A stretch of 64,000 bases of DNA from CAVONV01 sp963697355. GTDB lineage: Bacteria; Acidobacteriota; Vicinamibacteria; Marinacidobacterales; DATDRI01. Below, in pieces: positions 27,056-36,069 of the stretch. A program made the position numbers and the translations under genes. Position 1 is the stretch's first letter; each line of letters begins with the position of its first letter. The stretch lies in contig CAVONV010000032.1 of the NCBI GenBank assembly GCA_963697355.1, forward strand, positions 186,001 to 250,000, read 5' to 3'. The notes beneath the pieces are model-generated. The model was not told the origin of the DNA and ran no database searches. It was given only the letters and a program-made list of their open reading frames with translations.

Positions 27056-27448
27056 GTCCTTGTGCTGGCCGAGGGTTGGAAGAAGCTTGGCGAGGCCCGC
27101 CAACTGATCGAAGATGACCCCGACGCGGGACCGAGAGCGGCAGAGCTCGTTCAAAGTGCCTAGACCTCGGCGCTTAGCATCGTATTCTCCTTCCAGTGGG
27201 CCGAAGCCGGTCGCCCTGACGAGGCTACCGAGGTCTTGGAGCGAGCCTTGGCTTGCTCGAGCCGTCAAGACTGGGAGTACCGCATGCGATCACGAAGTCT
27301 ACTTGCTGAGCTTTATGCAAGAGGGGGACGAAACCTAGAGGCCGCCGAGCAATATCGGATCGTGCTCGACAACAGCTAGCGAACCGAGTTGTTGGAGAAG
27401 GCGAGAGAGTTCAAGGGGCGTCCTTTGGATCCTGTCTCGAACCGTTAG
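27056..27448 (+). pseudogene. Remnant of a TPR-containing protein
   Basis: Degraded plus-strand coding sequence. A first piece reads AEGWKKLGEARQLI and AAELVQSA up to a TAG. A second, in another frame, reads QWAEAGRPDEATEVLERALA, SLLAELYARGGRNLEAAEQY and ends at TAG near 27379, followed in frame by RTELLEKAREFKGRP. The helix-turn-helix A/G-x-A-x-E-x-Y spacing is that of tetratricopeptide repeats, as found at the C-terminus of winged-helix/TPR regulators. No start or promoter was found. The adjacent minus-strand gene encodes only the winged-helix half of such a regulator. Confidence 0.55.
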
Positions 27449-27921
27449 ACCTGCATTTGGCGACGGACGAAATAAGTGAGGCGCTCTTGCATGGCTCGCC
27501 ACCAGCTCTGACGAGATTCACACGCCGTATCAGGGGCCGGTCGCACCTCGACATCGGCGAGGAATCGATAGCCACGACGCGGAACAGTCATCACGTAGCG
27601 CGGCGCCTTGGCATCGTCGCCGAGTGCCGCCCGGATCTGTCGAATGCAGTGATTGATGCCCACGTCGAAATCCACAATGGTGGCCTCACCCCAAAGCTCC
27701 TTCTGGATGGCGGCTCTCGTCACGAGTTGTCCTGGAAAACGGGTCAGCAAAGTGAGGACTTTGAGAGGCTGCGGATGGATAACAATCGCTCGATCACCTT
27801 CATAGAGCTCACCGCTCTCTGGACACAGGACGAATCGGTCGAAGCGGATGGTACGTCCACTGAACTTCCGGTATACGGAGGGTTGTCTCCCGGCAGCGAG
27901 CCATTTCAAGAGCTCTCTCAT
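27445..27921 (-). CDS. Stand-alone winged-helix (OmpR/CadC-type) DNA-binding protein, possibly truncated
   Basis: 158 residues, ATG 27921 with AGGAGG four bases upstream. The trans_reg_C domain spans about residues 20-125: IRFDRFVLCPESGELYEGD, QPLKVLTLLTRFPGQLVTR, IQKELWGEATIVDFDVGINH, IRAALGDDAKAPRYVMTVPRRGYRFLA. In acidobacteria this domain is normally followed by a membrane helix and TPRs (as in the gene at 43.5 kb). Here it stops after about 30 more residues, ending in WWRAMQERLTYFVRRQMQV with no membrane segment. Either it is a soluble variant or a truncated regulator. It lies just upstream of the TPR-CHAT gene on the same strand but about 200 bases from that gene's end, so it is not ordered before it. 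Confidence 0.75.
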   Translation of the reverse strand: MRELLKWLAAGRQPSVYRKFSGRTIRFDRFVLCPESGELYEGDRAIVIHPQPLKVLTLLTRFPGQLVTRAAIQKELWGEATIVDFDVGINHCIRQIRAALGDDAKAPRYVMTVPRRGYRFLADVEVRPAPDTACESRQSWWRAMQERLTYFVRRQMQV

Positions 27922-28127
27922 AAAGCCTCCTACACCTCCGTATGACGAAACGGCACAAAACGTTTCATCGGAACAAACTGATATGGCGATTACAGGAGAG
28001 GGGAGAATGTAAGAAGAGACGAAGCTTGCCGGGGAATCGCTCGAAAACAGTATCTGGCCACGAGCTCGACGTCGCCGCCCGTCCTGGCCCGCTGGTTTCT
28101 TTCCTTGCGGAACCTACGGACTAGCCT
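27922..28127. other. Short intergenic region before the winged-helix gene
   Basis: About 200 bases holding the ribosome binding site of the winged-helix gene. A short repeat of the type GAAACG...GTTTCG is present; no consensus promoter is clear. Confidence 0.25.
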
Positions 28128-31100
28128 CTATTGCCAGTCACCTTGAATCACGAAAGCCGCCCAGTAGAAGGGAGAGCGCCATGATTTTTGTTCCCACATT
28201 TCGATCTGAGCCCGCCTCAGTGCTGCCGCAGGCGACAACTCTTCGGCGAACATGTGCTGGTAAAAGCGCTTCATGAGCTCCCCGGTCGCTTCGTCATCGA
28301 CCTTCCACAAGCTGGCAACAACCCGTTCCGCTCCCGCGTACATGAATCCCCGCACGATCCCCACGAGTCCCTCGCCGCGGTACTGTTTTCCCAAACCGGA
28401 ACTGCACGCGCTCAGAACCACGAGATCCACGGGGAGCGCTAGATTGTAAATGTCGTGCAGCCGCAAGAAACCGTCTAGAGACCGTGCCTTATCGTCTACC
28501 ATCGACAGCACGATGCCGGAGAGCTCCGGAAACTCGTTGTTGAGAATCCCGTGAGTGGCAAAGTGGACGACGCGGTAATCACCAAGCGTTGGGTCTGTTG
28601 CCGTTTCCCGGTTGGCCTGAAACCCAACCGCTTTGAAGCTCGACTTTGGAGAGGTGGAGACGATGGCTGCGGCTTCCCTCCCGGTAAAGGGAAGCCGTGG
28701 AATGTGGAGCTTCCCCTCTTTCACGAATCCGACGTCGCGCAAAGCGCGGTGGAGGTCCGATTGCCCCGCTGGAGTCTCCGCCACCTCATGAGGAACTTGT
28801 CCAGCGCCGACTTCCGGCCCAACGGCTCGCGCCCCCAATCGTGGGTCATCCACCTCGAAGACCGGATCTGCGAGCACGGCGACGGCTTTCGTCGCCGCTT
28901 GTCGTCCATTCGTCTCCTCCCGGAGCACGGCAAGCGTTGAAGCCGAGGGCATCGTCACCATTTCATGCTCGACGATAAGAGGCACCGGCCCGCCGGCTTT
29001 GCCCGGAATCGGTAAGGACCCAAACGGCAAGTACTGCAAAGCTCCGTCACTCACCACCAGGAGCCTTTTTCCTTCGAGCTGATCCGCCACCGGTCCCAAC
29101 ACCATTGCACTGAGACGGGCGGCCTCCGCCCAATACTGCAGGTCCGATGTCTTGACGCGCAGCCTATGGTCTGCCACGGTCTCTTCCGGTAACGGTTGCC
29201 GGGCCGTCAGAAGCTCGTAAACCCGTTGAACGACTTCCTCGATTTCAGCCCGCGGCGGCAGCACATAGCTTTCGTGCCTGTCATGATGAATGGCCCAAAG
29301 GTAGCTCCTCTCATCACCCAGTGCGTATTCCAGCAGCAACGTTTCCTTATCGAGAACGTTGGCCTGGATTTCCTCGAGACCCAAGGACTCGTGTTGGGTC
29401 AGCGCTGCATAACGAGGGCTGGCGCTTCTCACTCGTCCTTGTAGCCGGCCGAACTCCAGTGTGAGCTCGCGAATCTCGTCTGCGACGGCGTCCAGCTGGT
29501 CCTCTGTCGTCTCGCCCTCCAAAAGCTCCAACTGATGCTTTGCCTTGGCGTTGAGCTTCTGCCGTAGCAACTGCTCTTGCTCGAGTAGCTCCGGATCGAC
29601 GCCCTGGCGAACATCCACGCTAGCCTCGATGAGACGGTCCGCAAGGGATCGGGCCCGCGCCCGCTCGCTCGCTCGGATGGCCGCAACATCGTGGCCTGCC
29701 GTCTTGTCCCGGGCATGCTGCGTCATGAGGAGATCGATGTGGAGCTCGTGAATCTCGTGAACGGAAGCGAAGTACGAAGTCCTCATCCGGTCGCTTGCCA
29801 CGCCTGTTCTCAGCGATTCGGCCACATTCAACGCCTGTTCCGTATGCTCCAGTGCGCTCCCAAGATTCCCGTTATCTCGCTCTGCACAGGCCATGTTGTA
29901 GAGCGTCCAGGACTCACTCCAGCGATTGGCCGTCTCGCGGTTCAAGTCGAGAGCCCTACGAAGGTATCGCAGCGCTTTTTCCGTCTCGCCCAGCTCACGA
30001 TAAATGCTACCGGAGTACGTGAGCAGATGAGCTTCTTCCCGCCTATCGTTGTTCTTCTCACTCAGCGCCAACCCCTGGGCAAGGAACTCGAGTGCTTTGC
30101 TGGTATTGCCCAAAGAGTGATAGGTTTTGCCGATCTCGGAAAGAGCCACGGACTCGGACCTGGGATCTCCTAAAGCTCGAACTATTTCAAGAGCCGCCAA
30201 CAGGTGGTCGAGGGCCTTCTGGCCTTGTCCAAGCTTCAGGTATGTCTGTCCTATCCACATATGGGCGTGGGCCTCCGAATGGGGATTTGGACGGAGCTGT
30301 AGAAGACGCAGCGCTTTTTCGTGCTGCAACAGGGCCTCTCGGGTGAGCCCCATTTGATCGTAAACGTACGCCTTTCCTGCAATCGTCGCCACCTCCCAAT
30401 CAACATCGCCCATGTGCTCGAAGAGTGCTCCCGCCTCATCGTAGTAGGCCAGTGAAAGCTGGTTTTCACCTATCCTCGCATGTCGTGTGCCAAGGCCGGT
30501 CAATGCGATAGCCCGCAAGCGACTATCGTTGAGCTCGCCCGCGATAGAAAGCACTTCCTTGAATCCGTCCAGGGCCTTGGATTCATCACCCGAATCTGAG
30601 TAGACAAAGGCCGAGTTGACCAGCGCCAAGGCCTCCCCGCGCGAGTCGCACAGATCACGAAAAAGTCTGATGGCGTCCTGGTAGAGGTCGAGAGCGGATT
30701 TGTTGTCGCCCGAGTAGTAGTAGCCCTCCCCCAGATTCGTTAGAGCCTCGGCTTCTCCACGTCCATACGACGAAGCTCTACTTAGCCTTAAAGCCTCGGT
30801 GGCGACCTCGAAAGCACGTTCCTTTTCCCCCTCTTGCCCATGGACCACGCATATCCTTGAAAGCGTCAAGGCCTTTTCGCGATCGTCATCCAGCTCCCTA
30901 AACAACCAGAACGCCCTTTCGTAGCAATCCAAGGCCCTCTTCACTTCGGATATGCTGAATGACACGTCACCGATGGCACGCAGCGCTCGAGCTTCTTCGA
31001 GCTTTGCACCCGTTTTTTCCCAGTACTCCAGCGCTTTTTCATATTTCTGAATGGCCTCGAGGCTTGCTTCCTTTCTGAACTCCCATCTCAGTCGCTCCGC

Positions 31101-31562
31101 TTCCTCGAACGATGTCTCGGCGATGATACGCGCCTCGTCGCCAACCTCGGCAGGCCTCATCTCTTCCAGCCCGAGACGATAGCTTCGTTCACACGTGTTT
31201 TCCGAAACGCTGATGACAAGGCGGAACTCTCCGGAAACAGCAGACAGTAGAGAGACCCGAGTCGGCGCAACGTCATGTAATGTCACGTCGCGTTGCAGCG
31301 CCCCTGCAGGACCATAGACGGCCATTACCAAGTTGCAGCCTTGCGGCTCGAGCACCAACCCTGCAAAGTGGTCGGCCTCCAACATCAGTCGATACGAGTG
31401 ACTGTGACCACAACAAAGCTGGCCTTCATAAACTCGGCCGAGTTCGATAGCGGCTCGGTCGGCGGTTAAACCCGTCGTTTGTTGCGCCGGAGGATCGTGG
31501 ACTGCAAAAGCAAAGGGCCACCACAGAGCGGCGGCAACAACAAAGAGGTTCGTGGTCAACAT
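28128..31562 (-). CDS. Exported TPR-CHAT protease-like protein
   Basis: 1144 residues. A signal peptide (FVVAAALWWPFAFAVHD) precedes a beta-rich domain to about residue 125 (CCGHSHSYRLMLEADHFAGL). About a dozen TPRs span residues 155-620, many of the type YSDSGDESKALDGFKEVL. A charged linker follows, then a C-terminal CHAT domain (about 790-1144). The caspase-like dyad is present: His1004 in VVHFATHG and Cys1053 in VVLSACSSGLG, with the downstream GFMYAGAERVVASLW. CHAT proteins are clan CD peptidases related to separase and caspases. The gene follows the C11 protease gene by 91 bases on the same strand, so both may be one operon. Substrate unknown; location probably periplasmic. Confidence 0.88.
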   Translation of the reverse strand: MLTTNLFVVAAALWWPFAFAVHDPPAQQTTGLTADRAAIELGRVYEGQLCCGHSHSYRLMLEADHFAGLVLEPQGCNLVMAVYGPAGALQRDVTLHDVAPTRVSLLSAVSGEFRLVISVSENTCERSYRLGLEEMRPAEVGDEARIIAETSFEEAERLRWEFRKEASLEAIQKYEKALEYWEKTGAKLEEARALRAIGDVSFSISEVKRALDCYERAFWLFRELDDDREKALTLSRICVVHGQEGEKERAFEVATEALRLSRASSYGRGEAEALTNLGEGYYYSGDNKSALDLYQDAIRLFRDLCDSRGEALALVNSAFVYSDSGDESKALDGFKEVLSIAGELNDSRLRAIALTGLGTRHARIGENQLSLAYYDEAGALFEHMGDVDWEVATIAGKAYVYDQMGLTREALLQHEKALRLLQLRPNPHSEAHAHMWIGQTYLKLGQGQKALDHLLAALEIVRALGDPRSESVALSEIGKTYHSLGNTSKALEFLAQGLALSEKNNDRREEAHLLTYSGSIYRELGETEKALRYLRRALDLNRETANRWSESWTLYNMACAERDNGNLGSALEHTEQALNVAESLRTGVASDRMRTSYFASVHEIHELHIDLLMTQHARDKTAGHDVAAIRASERARARSLADRLIEASVDVRQGVDPELLEQEQLLRQKLNAKAKHQLELLEGETTEDQLDAVADEIRELTLEFGRLQGRVRSASPRYAALTQHESLGLEEIQANVLDKETLLLEYALGDERSYLWAIHHDRHESYVLPPRAEIEEVVQRVYELLTARQPLPEETVADHRLRVKTSDLQYWAEAARLSAMVLGPVADQLEGKRLLVVSDGALQYLPFGSLPIPGKAGGPVPLIVEHEMVTMPSASTLAVLREETNGRQAATKAVAVLADPVFEVDDPRLGARAVGPEVGAGQVPHEVAETPAGQSDLHRALRDVGFVKEGKLHIPRLPFTGREAAAIVSTSPKSSFKAVGFQANRETATDPTLGDYRVVHFATHGILNNEFPELSGIVLSMVDDKARSLDGFLRLHDIYNLALPVDLVVLSACSSGLGKQYRGEGLVGIVRGFMYAGAERVVASLWKVDDEATGELMKRFYQHMFAEELSPAAALRRAQIEMWEQKSWRSPFYWAAFVIQGDWQ

Positions 31563-31653
31563 ATATGTTCATCGGATCTGCCCGCGCATGGCCACCAAGC
31601 GCCGGCAGAATCTTGTAGATCAAGCCATTCTAGCTTGGTCCTGTATCGTCACA

Positions 31654-33117
31654 TCATCCGTCCGCTCCGTCGCCCGCGGGATTATCGGCACATTCGTTTG
31701 ACGCATAGAACGCATGCGGATGATTCTTGGTCCCTCCGAGTTTGGTTGATATCCCTCCCTTTGTCCAAGGTGGATATTTTCGGATGACAAGCATACCGAG
31801 GTCCGCTGAGGCGCAGTGTTGTTCTTCACCTCCTCCCGGTCGCGGCGGACGCTGGGTCGCGGTCAAGAAAGTCTTCAAGAAATCGTGCCAACCGGTCGCC
31901 CCCGCGAACGCGAGATCATCATAAGCCTCGACATAGTCAACCAGCGCCCACGGGAAATACACCGAAAGACCGTGAGAGTACTGAAAGGCCGACCCGCTGT
32001 AGCACGATCGAATGACCACAGCTTCGACGGCAGCTTTTACTTCCGCGATCGCCTGCGTCACCTCGTCTTCTACCTCTTCTTCGAGATTGAACGCTTTCCT
32101 ATAGTGAGCATTTAGTTGGTCGCAGAAGTCCCAGACATCCACGTATTGGTCGTCGTTGTAGCATTGCGATTGCCAATGAGCCATGAGAACAGCATTCCTG
32201 AAGGATTCACCATCAGCATTGTTGGCTTCGGATTTGGCTTCTAGCTGATTCACAAGAATTGAGAACTTCTCCACGAGTTCTTCCCTAAATATGTTCCCCG
32301 TTGCGACAAACTCCCCGGCGTTCTCGTCCCAATCGAAATCCGTGAGCTTCACCGCCGAACAGTCGGCCGATATTCCCGCGACGGCATAATCCGCGTAGAA
32401 GCGAATGTGCTTCTCGACAATCTTAATCGCGACAGCGTCGGGTGTCCTTTGATCATTTAGACTAACTATACCTTCGAGAATTCTCTCATAAGGCCAACCC
32501 GTGTTGACGAGAAAGCCTTCCGACCCCACCAAGATGCCGACCTTTTCGGTCAACGATGCTTGATAACACACCTCGGCCATACTCATCAGACAGCTATCCA
32601 TGCCGAGTATGTGGTTGAACTTGAGAGAATCGCCAAGTATCTCGCAGAGAGTAATAGTGTTGATCGAGGACTTCGAGCTGAGGTCCTTCAGGAACTCCCC
32701 AACAGCCCCGTTGCCGTGACCTGACAAGACCACCATTCGATAGGTTCGTACTTGGGCACGCAACGGCGGACGCCGACTTGCGGCAATGGTCACCGCCCCT
32801 AAGGGCGCTTTGATAGCAGAACCAATGGACATATTGGAGATGATCTCGGGGTCACCTAGCACAAGCGGGATAAGATCCGGAGCGTCATCTTGTAGGTAGT
32901 CCAAGAGAAGTTTACCGGATAGTCCTAACGGCTTCTGGTCATTCGGTGCTTCCTCAGGAAAAGAATAGAAGCGCGGATCCGCCCCTAGCGGGTCGAATTG
33001 GGCCGTGACCCGAACCTGATTGGTCGCCGTGAATCTCATACCCTGGAGGGCGTGCACCATATCTCCTGTCAGGTTGTTATCGCCGGAAAGGTAGACATTG
33101 ATAAGCCAATCACTCAT
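31654..33117 (-). CDS. Clostripain-like C11 family cysteine protease
   Basis: 487 residues from ATG 33117, chosen for AAGGAG eight bases upstream. The start region SDWLINVYLSGDNNLT, the catalytic histidine in MVVLSGHGNGAVGEF (about His134), the catalytic cysteine in ILGMDSCLMSMAEV (about Cys176), and the later GISADCSAVKL and YSHGLSVYFPWALVDY are typical of C11 peptidases, a clan CD family with a caspase-like fold cleaving after Arg or Lys. There is no signal peptide, unlike secreted clostripain, so it should be cytoplasmic. The C-terminus has a Pro/Gly-rich tail. It precedes the TPR-CHAT gene by 91 bases, so two clan CD proteases are encoded together. Confidence 0.88.
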   Translation of the reverse strand: MSDWLINVYLSGDNNLTGDMVHALQGMRFTATNQVRVTAQFDPLGADPRFYSFPEEAPNDQKPLGLSGKLLLDYLQDDAPDLIPLVLGDPEIISNMSIGSAIKAPLGAVTIAASRRPPLRAQVRTYRMVVLSGHGNGAVGEFLKDLSSKSSINTITLCEILGDSLKFNHILGMDSCLMSMAEVCYQASLTEKVGILVGSEGFLVNTGWPYERILEGIVSLNDQRTPDAVAIKIVEKHIRFYADYAVAGISADCSAVKLTDFDWDENAGEFVATGNIFREELVEKFSILVNQLEAKSEANNADGESFRNAVLMAHWQSQCYNDDQYVDVWDFCDQLNAHYRKAFNLEEEVEDEVTQAIAEVKAAVEAVVIRSCYSGSAFQYSHGLSVYFPWALVDYVEAYDDLAFAGATGWHDFLKTFLTATQRPPRPGGGEEQHCASADLGMLVIRKYPPWTKGGISTKLGGTKNHPHAFYASNECADNPAGDGADG

Positions 33118-33618
33118 AACAATCACTCCTTTCGATCAGCCACTACAGAGAAACGATCCTTCGATTCGCTCAAACGCCCAGAATGCGTGTCGCCAGGATA
33201 GGTCCTCGATCGCCATGACGTCATGGGGAACATCAATCAGCGAAAGACCTACTAATTGAAATGTCGATATCACACCATGAAGGATCAGTAAAGGCGTCCT
33301 TCATCTCGCACCTGATGCAATCAACCTATGCCACTCCGATTCGACGGCAATTCCACCCTCGTAACCGACCACAAACACAAGCTCAAAACGACTTGCGTGG
33401 ACTCGCATATTTGAACTAGCCTCATCTGACCGGTCATCGTTCCTTCGATCTCATATGAGCTCAGGCCCTGAAATGTTACTTAGAATTTCCGACTTCAACT
33501 CATTCCGGGCTCGAACACCCAAGTAGAGTTCGGAAATCGCCGGTGATGAGATATTCTTAATGCCAATTGCGACGTCCCAAGCTGGTTTTCGATGACCGGA
33601 TCGCCAAGGAGAAGAACC
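33118..33618. other. 500-base intergenic region between divergent protease genes
   Basis: It should contain the promoters for the C11-CHAT pair (left) and the S9 peptidase (right). I found no pair of hexamers I would defend. Short minus-strand open stretches (for example near 33450-33590) have somewhat coding-like composition but no recognisable motif, start or ribosome binding site, so I do not call a gene. Confidence 0.3.
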
Positions 33619-35643
33619 ATGAGGCAATTACGAAACTGGAAATGGGTAAGTGGAGTTGTCGTTCTTGCACTGATCTGTACTTCGCCGAGCCTTGCTCAAA
33701 GCACGCGTCCCATGACGCTCGTGGATCTCCTGGAAGTGCCGTCACTGAGCGACCCTCAGCTGTCCCCCGACGGCCAGCAATTGCTCTATGTTTTGGCCGA
33801 GGCCGATTGGGAAGCCAACAAGCGGATCAGCCATATCTGGCGAGTAAACAGGGATGGCAACGAACTGGTGCAATTGACGAACGGCGTCGAGGGAGAGGAC
33901 GACCCGCGATGGTCGCCGGACGGTCAACAGATTGCTTTCATCACCAAGAGGGGCGACGCCGAAGAAGAGCAGATTTATCTGCTGAGTAATGAAGGTGGAG
34001 AAGCCCATCGGCTCTCCGATCACGCCACGTCGGTCACCAACATCGAATGGTCTCCCGATGGCGCTCATATCTATTTCATTGCTGCCGATCCCAAGACTCC
34101 TGAAGAGAAGGAGCGGGATGAAGCCAAAGACGACGTTTTTGCCTTTGACGAGAACTTCAAGCAACGCCACCTGTGGAAGATTCAGGTGTCGGACGGCGAG
34201 GAGCACCGGATTACCGAAGGTGACTATTCCATCGGATCCTACCGCCTCTCGTCCAATGGAGAAAAGATGGTCGTCCATCGTTCCCCATCCCCTCTGATCG
34301 ATGACAGCGATGAAGCCGAAGTCTGGGTCATGGATGCCGGTGGTGGCAATGCGATACAGCTCACCCGTAATTCGGTGCCGGAAAGTGCGGCCGAGATCTC
34401 ACCAGACGGCTCGACGGTTCTGTTCCTGTCCGATTCCAACGACGAGTTCGTGTACTACCACAATCGCAACATATTTCTGGTCCCGGCGGGAGGCGGCAAG
34501 CACCGGGTGCTCCTTCCGGATATGCCTTACGGTGCGATGCAGGCACAGTGGTCCGAGGACGGAAAGTCCATCTTCTTCGTCGCCAATATGGGCGTTCACA
34601 GCGAGCTGTTCAATGTGGATGTGGCTACCGGGAAAATGGAACAGCTCACCGATGGACAGCACTCGCTCCAAAACTGGACGTATTCTCCGTCGGCGAAACA
34701 GCACGTCTTTCGTATCGATGAGCCCACCAATGCCGGCGACGTCTATCTCCTGCCCTCCAGCGGAGACTCGCCGCCCACTCGCATCACCAAAGTCTACGAC
34801 TACCTGGCTCAGGAATTCGAGCTGCCGAAGCAAGAGGCCATCCAATGGAAAGGCGAAGATGGCGCTACGGTGGAGGGTCTTCTTTACTACCCTCTCGACT
34901 ACGAAAAAGGAAAGCGATACCCGCTCATCGTGCAGACCCATGGAGGACCGCGGTCCTCGGATCAGTTTGCCTTCGGCCGTTGGAGCGGATACGTCCAGGT
35001 CAGTACCGCCATGGGATACGCCGTGCTCAAACCCAACTACCGTGGCAGCACGGGCTACGGCGACGATTTCTTGCGAGACATGGTCGGCCACTACTACCGG
35101 CAGTCCCACTTGGACGTCATGACCGGCGTCGATCACTTGATCGAGATCGGGATCGCCGACGGCGATCGCATGGCCAAGATGGGATGGAGCGGTGGTGGAC
35201 ACATGACCAACAAGATCATCACCCACACCGACCGCTTCAAAGCAGCGTCGTCGGGTGCCGGGGCCGTCAATTGGATCTCCATGTACGCCCAGAGCGACAC
35301 CCGCATTCAGCGGACACCTTGGTTTGGTGGAACGCCGTGGCAAAAGGACGCTCCCGTTGACCTTTATTGGGACCACTCACCGCTGAAGGACATCTGGAAA
35401 GCCAGGACTCCCACGATTATTCTGGTCGGGGAAAATGATGTGAGAGTCCCGCCGCCTCAGTCTGTCGAGCTCTACCGTGCTCTCAAGTCCAATGGGGTGC
35501 CGACTCATCTTTATATCGCGCCGCGCGAGCCGCATGGATGGCGGGAGCTCCGTCACGAGCTCTTCAAGATGAACGTCGAGCTCGACTGGTTCGAGAAGCA
35601 CGTCAGGGGGAACGACTACACTTGGGAGAAAGCGCCCGAGTAG
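33619..35643 (+). CDS. Secreted S9 prolyl-oligopeptidase-family peptidase
   Basis: 674 residues from ATG 33619 (AAGGAG upstream), beginning with a signal peptide ending near PSLAQS. An N-terminal beta-propeller with TolB-like WSPDGQQIAF repeats occupies about residues 30-430. The alpha/beta hydrolase domain follows: PLIVQTHGGPRSS, LKPNYRGSTGYGDDF, nucleophile serine in MGWSGGGHMT, acid in LVGENDVRV and histidine in REPHGW. This is the DPP-IV/acylaminoacyl-peptidase type (S9). It would cleave short peptides in the periplasm. A hairpin with a T-rich tail follows the stop. The first glycine of the usual GxSxGG reads W-S-G-G-G, which is normal. Confidence 0.92.
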   Translation: MRQLRNWKWVSGVVVLALICTSPSLAQSTRPMTLVDLLEVPSLSDPQLSPDGQQLLYVLAEADWEANKRISHIWRVNRDGNELVQLTNGVEGEDDPRWSPDGQQIAFITKRGDAEEEQIYLLSNEGGEAHRLSDHATSVTNIEWSPDGAHIYFIAADPKTPEEKERDEAKDDVFAFDENFKQRHLWKIQVSDGEEHRITEGDYSIGSYRLSSNGEKMVVHRSPSPLIDDSDEAEVWVMDAGGGNAIQLTRNSVPESAAEISPDGSTVLFLSDSNDEFVYYHNRNIFLVPAGGGKHRVLLPDMPYGAMQAQWSEDGKSIFFVANMGVHSELFNVDVATGKMEQLTDGQHSLQNWTYSPSAKQHVFRIDEPTNAGDVYLLPSSGDSPPTRITKVYDYLAQEFELPKQEAIQWKGEDGATVEGLLYYPLDYEKGKRYPLIVQTHGGPRSSDQFAFGRWSGYVQVSTAMGYAVLKPNYRGSTGYGDDFLRDMVGHYYRQSHLDVMTGVDHLIEIGIADGDRMAKMGWSGGGHMTNKIITHTDRFKAASSGAGAVNWISMYAQSDTRIQRTPWFGGTPWQKDAPVDLYWDHSPLKDIWKARTPTIILVGENDVRVPPPQSVELYRALKSNGVPTHLYIAPREPHGWRELRHELFKMNVELDWFEKHVRGNDYTWEKAPE

Positions 35644-35669
35644 GCTCGAGCGCCCGAGCGTCGTCGATG

Positions 35670-35692
35670 AGGGACCATCAGTCCCTTTTGTT
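35670..35692 (+). terminator. Rho-independent terminator after the S9 peptidase
   Basis: AGGGAC (35670-35675), five-base loop, GTCCCT (35681-35686), followed by TTTGTTGT. It lies 27 bases after the stop and before the convergent DksA-like gene. Confidence 0.65.
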
Positions 35693-35700
35693 GTCCCTTT

Positions 35701-36057
35701 CTACTCACGGGCGTCTTGGCAGCTCAGGCAATACGGCGCCTCGGGGCGTGCTTTGAGACGCGGATAGCCAACCGGCTCCTCGCAGGAACGACAATACCCG
35801 TACTCGCCCTTACCGAGAAGCTCGAGAGCTGCCTTGACCTGCCGTAGCTTCACCTCAGAGTTGCTGCGGCTCGCCTTGGTCATCTGCTGCTGTTGGATGG
35901 CGTCCATGCGTGTGAGTCGGCCGATGGGCTCGCCAAGGTCAACCGGTCGAGCGCCTTCCTTCGAGAGCCTCAGGAGCTCTTCGAGCCGGGCGCGCTCCGA
36001 CAGAAGCACCTGCTGGAGCTCTTCGACATGCTCGGATGTAAGCTCGCTATCGCTCAT
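35701..36057 (-). CDS. TraR/DksA-family zinc-finger protein
   Basis: 118 residues: a coiled-coil hairpin (about 8-85, EHVEELQQVLLSERARLEELL and SEVKLRQVKAALELL) and a C-terminal four-cysteine zinc finger, CRSC and CLSC. The linking GEYGYCRSCEEPVGYPRLKARPEAPYC is typical. Proteins of this family bind the RNA polymerase secondary channel; the acidic hairpin tip of true DksA (DxxDxA) is not clear here, so it may be a DksA-like rather than a ppGpp-responsive DksA. It is 12 bases after the gene at 36.07-36.7 kb on the same strand. Confidence 0.85.
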   Translation of the reverse strand: MSDSELTSEHVEELQQVLLSERARLEELLRLSKEGARPVDLGEPIGRLTRMDAIQQQQMTKASRSNSEVKLRQVKAALELLGKGEYGYCRSCEEPVGYPRLKARPEAPYCLSCQDARE

Positions 36058-36069
36058 TGCCTCTTGCCT

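Noticed and set aside
28128..33117. CHAT/C11 pair as a type III-E CRISPR-like (Craspase) system
   Set aside because: No Cas7-11, crRNA array or Csx-type gene is nearby and the CHAT protein has a signal peptide.
33130..33590. Possible small gene on the minus strand between the C11 and S9 protease genes
   Set aside because: Short coding-like stretches only; no start with ribosome binding site and no motif.
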